Shown here piece by piece: positions 39,374 through 39,420 of a DNA stretch of 39,420 nt (the first letter of the stretch is position 1; each line of letters opens with the position of its first letter). Origin of the DNA: an uncultured Bacteroidaceae bacterium. GTDB taxonomy: Bacteria > Bacteroidota > Bacteroidia > Bacteroidales > Bacteroidaceae. Where the stretch lies: positions 1 to 39,420 of the forward strand of contig CALUJO010000022.1 in the NCBI GenBank assembly GCA_944320965.1. The letters are read 5' to 3'. Under the pieces are notes generated by a model. That model did not search any database and was not told the origin of the DNA. It worked only from the letters and a program-made list of their open reading frames with translations. Both the position numbers and the translations under genes were made by a program.

Positions 39374-39420
39374 AGTTAATATTAATCAAACAATCCCGGA
39401 AAAAGGGAAGAATTGAGTTC

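Larger units (their letters stand above)
39094..39420. other. Gene-free right end of the window
   Basis: This interval holds the peroxiredoxin terminator (39147-39194), a rightward consensus promoter (39276-39305) and a hairpin (39353-39373). No frame with protein-like features is present before the window ends, so the gene driven by the promoter lies to the right. Confidence 0.7.

Noticed and set aside
1..39420. CRISPR arrays, tRNA genes, transposases, phage or toxin-antitoxin genes
   Set aside because: I looked for regularly spaced repeats, T-loop-like GTTCGA segments and typical motifs in every spacer and found none.

Overview
The window looks like a chromosomal segment of an AT-rich member of the Bacteroidales (Bacteroidota). 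Three things point there. Many intergenic regions carry the Bacteroidetes sigma-ABfr -7 element (TAnnTTTG), several with a TTG/TTTG box 19-21 bases upstream. Strong Shine-Dalgarno sites are scarce. The gene content is typical of the group: an NrnA - DUF4827-like lipoprotein - phosphohexomutase cluster, a PorT-like barrel, paired SurA-like foldases, a TonB receptor with a carboxypeptidase-like N-domain, and a RIC/LuxR pair. The genus cannot be fixed from the sequence.

Layout. 1-77: the 3' tip of a 5S rRNA and the terminator of an rRNA operon that lies to the left. 321-4297 (+): nrnA, a lipoprotein, a phosphohexomutase (glmM-like) and a PorT-like barrel. 4366-13498 (+): an envelope-biogenesis run of three parvulin/SurA-like periplasmic proteins, an LptA/OstA-like protein and a small membrane-anchored protein, running directly into mutL and a cytoplasmic-looking NlpC/P60 peptidase. 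13585-17400 (-): a MATE exporter, then an aminotransferase/acetyltransferase pair resembling WbpE/WbpD (diacetamido-sugar biosynthesis), then a YfcE-like phosphodiesterase. 17498-22370 (+): ppk1 and mutS2. 22510-26588: a more AT-rich, accessory-looking block of three small outer-membrane barrels and two lipoproteins. 26842-30826 (+): a TonB-dependent receptor and a surface-type beta-helix lipoprotein, without a SusD. 31042-35843 (-): a tight operon tsaC/sua5 - polyprenyl glycosylphosphotransferase - CLC chloride channel - fmt. 36017-39093: a stress-response corner with a RIC/YtfE-like di-iron protein, a LuxR-type regulator, OxyR and a Prx6-type peroxiredoxin. 39094-39420 has no gene, but carries a consensus promoter pointing out of the window and a hairpin that could be an insertion-sequence end or an mRNA leader.

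How the parts fit. Much of the window concerns building and stocking the outer membrane: chaperones, LPS transport, barrels, a TonB system and glycan precursors. A second theme is DNA and stress maintenance: MutL, MutS2, polyphosphate, OxyR/peroxiredoxin and RIC. I saw no CRISPR array, tRNA, transposase, phage or defence island. The points most worth testing are the TonB receptor/beta-helix lipoprotein pair, the RIC protein lacking its N-terminal Cys pair beside a regulator lacking its phospho-acceptor Asp, the MutL lacking the canonical endonuclease motif, a promoter set in a hairpin loop at 25.7 kb, and a possible small RNA ahead of mutS2.
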